Shown here: positions 62,417 to 64,000 of the stretch, one piece after another | How the letters are laid out: each line of letters opens with the position of its first letter | Numbering within the stretch: position 1 is the stretch's first letter | Origin: Rufibacter sediminis | GTDB taxonomy: Bacteria > Bacteroidota > Bacteroidia > Cytophagales > Hymenobacteraceae | Reading direction: 5' to 3' | DNA: 64,000 nt | Assembly (NCBI RefSeq): GCF_014269285.1 | Contig: NZ_JACOAF010000044.1 | Coordinates: forward strand, 248,001 to 312,000 | Position numbers and translations under genes: made by a program | Notes under the pieces: model-generated | What the model was told of the DNA's origin: nothing | The model's database searches: none | The model's input: the letters and a program-made list of their open reading frames with translations, nothing else

Positions 62417-63475
62417 TTACAGAGTCACCCCAAATTTAGCACCCAAACCTTCCAGATCTTTCACCACGGGCGGCAGCAGCGGAATACCTTCTTTCAGCCG
62501 TTGTTCGGTGAAGATTCGCTCCGGGTCGCCAGGGATGAGCACTTGGTGGCCTTCTTTGGCTTTGGAGCTCCGGAAACGCGTGATCCAGTTGTCCATGTGC
62601 TGCTTGAAGTCATCGGCGGGGCGGAAGGCGTCCACGCGCATGGCCCCGAAGAAATGCCCGATGCCTTCCCCCACTGGATCGGCGGGAGGCGCCAGGAAAC
62701 TCACGAACGGAGGCACCCATGGCCCGTAGTTGGCCCCGGACAACACCGCCGAGAAAATGTCTACCACGGCGCCCAGCGCGTAGCCTTTGTGGCTGCCGGT
62801 ATCGCCGCCCAACGGGAGCAGCGCCCCGCCGTCTTTCAATTCATTGGGGTTAGTGGAAGGAGAGCCGTCTACGGCTTGAATCCAGCCGAGGGGTGCTTCC
62901 AGGTTCTTGCGTTGCAGCATCTCCAGCTTGCCGTTGGCGGCGGTGGTGGTAGCTAAATCGGCGACGAAGGGCGGCTGCTCGTTGGCCGGAATCGCCACGG
63001 CAATGGGGTTGGTACCCAGCAATCGTTCCAGGGAATAGGTAGGGGCCACGAGCGGACTGGCGTTGGTCATGGCCATGCCAATCATGTCGTGCTCCAGGGC
63101 TTTCATGGCGTGGTAGCCGGCAATCCCGAAGTGGTTGGAGTTCTTCACCGCCACCCAGCCGCTGCCGGCTATTTTGGCTTTCTTCAGCGCAATCTGCATG
63201 GCTTTGGGCGCTACCACCAGACCCAGGCCACCGTCGCCGTCTACCGTGGCGGTGCTGGGCGTCTCGTGTACAATCTTGACGGTGGGCGTGGCGTTGATGC
63301 GGCCCGCTTCCCACAGCCGGACGTACCCGATGAGGCGGGCCACGCCGTGCGAGTCCACGCCGCGCAGGTCGGCAGACAAGAGGGTTTCAGTGGCGATTTG
63401 GGCATCATCGGGCGGGCAGCCGATGGCCAGGAAGATCTGGCGGGAGAAATCGAAAAGGCGTTGGTAAGAGTACAT
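62417..63475 (-). CDS. Ldh family (malate/L-lactate-type) dehydrogenase
   Basis: 352 residues of the Ldh2/MDH2 family of NAD(P)-dependent 2-hydroxyacid oxidoreductases, a fold unrelated to classical lactate dehydrogenase. Marks: LLSADLRGVDSHGVARLIGY (Ser/His region), VKNSNHFGIAGYHAMKA (catalytic His), MTNASPLVAPTYSLERLLGT, NPIAVAIPA and GGDTGSHKGYALGAVVDIFS. The first residues (MYSYQRLFDFSRQIFLAIGC) fit the family start. Substrates differ within the family (malate, lactate, ureidoglycolate, sulfolactate), so none is assigned. Confidence 0.93.
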   Translation of the reverse strand: MYSYQRLFDFSRQIFLAIGCPPDDAQIATETLLSADLRGVDSHGVARLIGYVRLWEAGRINATPTVKIVHETPSTATVDGDGGLGLVVAPKAMQIALKKAKIAGSGWVAVKNSNHFGIAGYHAMKALEHDMIGMAMTNASPLVAPTYSLERLLGTNPIAVAIPANEQPPFVADLATTTAANGKLEMLQRKNLEAPLGWIQAVDGSPSTNPNELKDGGALLPLGGDTGSHKGYALGAVVDIFSAVLSGANYGPWVPPFVSFLAPPADPVGEGIGHFFGAMRVDAFRPADDFKQHMDNWITRFRSSKAKEGHQVLIPGDPERIFTEQRLKEGIPLLPPVVKDLEGLGAKFGVTL

Positions 63476-63535
63476 GCTTGACTTCAGATGGAAAGCGCCA
63501 AAGGTAAGGCAATCCGGGGAAAATTTTCCAGCAGA

Positions 63536-63556
63536 AATGCTTCCTTTGTAGAAGCA
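63536..63556. promoter_or_regulatory. Small hairpin with promoter-like core before the DUF4139 gene
   Basis: ATGCTTC and GAAGCAT pair perfectly around CTTTGTA; the loop and left arm form TTCCTTTG, one base from TAnnTTTG. It lies about 35 nt before the ATG and could be promoter, operator or both. Confidence 0.4.
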
Positions 63557-63590
63557 TCTGTTTGTACTTCAACCCTAAACCTCTTCTTTT

Positions 63591-64000
63591 ATGCACCTGT
63601 TTCGTGTAAGCCTGGGTCTATTGATCTGCTGTTTTAGCCTTGTTTTTCCAATTTCGGCCCAAAAACAGGAATCTCTCACCACGCAAGTGAAAGCCGTGAC
63701 GGTGTTCCTGAACCGCGCGCAGGTGACCAATACCGGCCGCGCCACGGTAGAGGCGGGCGTGACCGAGTTGGTGCTGGAAGGCTTACCCGCCCAACTGGAC
63801 GAACGAAGCGTACAGGTAAACCCCACCGGCAATGTCACTTTGCTCTCGGTGCGGTATGAGCAGAATTTCCTGCAGAACGCCCCGGTGCCGCGTGAGGTGC
63901 AAAGTCTGGAAGACTCGCTGCAAAGCTATAACGGCCGCATCAGAACGCTCTCTGATCAGCGCGAGGTGCTCCAGAAGGAAGAGGCGCTGCTGCAGGCCAA
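63591..64000 (+). CDS. DUF4140/DUF4139 (MuiA-like) protein, N-terminal part
   Basis: Read directly from the ATG at 63591 to the window edge with no stop (136 full codons). A signal peptide (MHLFRVSLGLLICCFSLVFP, then ISAQ) is followed by TTQVKAVTVFLNRAQVTNTG, RATVEAGVTELVLEGLPAQL and DERSVQVNPTGNVTLLSVRY, the DUF4140 N-terminal domain, and then a coiled-coil start (LEDSLQSYNGRIRTLSDQRE). Such proteins (mucoidy inhibitor A-like) are exported, with unknown function. PAL40 copy 18 lies inside the signal-peptide codons. Confidence 0.88.
   Translation, partial: MHLFRVSLGLLICCFSLVFPISAQKQESLTTQVKAVTVFLNRAQVTNTGRATVEAGVTELVLEGLPAQLDERSVQVNPTGNVTLLSVRYEQNFLQNAPVPREVQSLEDSLQSYNGRIRTLSDQREVLQKEEALLQA
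63629..63668. repeat. PAL40 repeat, copy 18, inside a coding region
   Basis: CTGTTTTAGCCTTGTTTTTC then CAATTTCGGCCCAAAAACAG. It is in frame in the DUF4139 gene and encodes part of the hydrophobic signal segment and the cleavage region (CFSLVFPISAQK). Confidence 0.65.

Overview
The window is chromosomal DNA from a Bacteroidota bacterium, most likely Cytophagales, family Hymenobacteraceae (Rufibacter-like; the genus is inference). Evidence: promoters of the Bacteroidota type (TTG, 19-20 nt spacer, TAnnTTTG) precede several operons; Shine-Dalgarno sequences are mostly absent; a DUF3467 gene directly follows rpoC; the protein families (DUF4919, DUF4397, DUF5117-type metalloprotease, THUMP-like methyltransferase, paired TldD/PmbA) are typical of this phylum. 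It is housekeeping chromosome, not a mobile or defence island. No transposase, integrase, phage gene, CRISPR array or toxin-antitoxin pair was seen.

Layout. 1-1.5 kb: N-terminal part of a BtuB-like TonB-dependent receptor on the minus strand, behind a cobalamin riboswitch. 1.5-4.5 kb: repeat-rich DNA around a DUF4919 protein, a small lipoprotein and 3-methyladenine DNA glycosylase. 4.5-15.2 kb: a THUMP-like methyltransferase, a DUF4397 lipoprotein, ahcY, a two-domain glycosyltransferase, an ECF sigma/anti-sigma pair joined to gmk-nadD, a small unknown protein, then frr, pyrH and a biotin carrier protein. 15.2-17.8 kb: a lipoprotein M1 aminopeptidase.

17.8-49.6 kb is the core of the window: tRNA-Tyr, -Gly, -Thr and tuf; then tRNA-Trp-secE-nusG-rplKAJL-rpoBC-DUF3467; then rpsL-rpsG-fusA-rpsJ; then the S10, spc and alpha operons from rplC to rplQ. 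Two genes are short and easily missed: rpmD (L30) and rpmJ (L36). The string of genes is cut into transcription units by visible terminators and promoters: after tuf, at rplL/rpoB, before rpsL, between rpsJ and rplC, before rpsH and after rplQ.

49.6-64 kb: carA, eno, a DivIC/FtsB-like division protein, HscA-type Hsp70, tldD-pmbA, a large zinc metalloprotease, an AT-richer lipoprotein, an Ldh-family oxidoreductase and the start of a DUF4140/DUF4139 protein.

The most unusual content is non-coding. About 19 copies of an imperfect 40-bp palindrome (labelled PAL40 here) are scattered through intergenic DNA. One overlaps a start codon and one lies inside a signal-peptide coding region. A second set of hairpin repeats built on a TGGCGCG core flanks the DUF4919-to-glycosylase block in inverted orientation, and a third family (REP-D) occurs twice. 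rpoB has no ATG start in frame. I found no convincing undescribed multi-gene system; the repeat families are the best candidates for follow-up.
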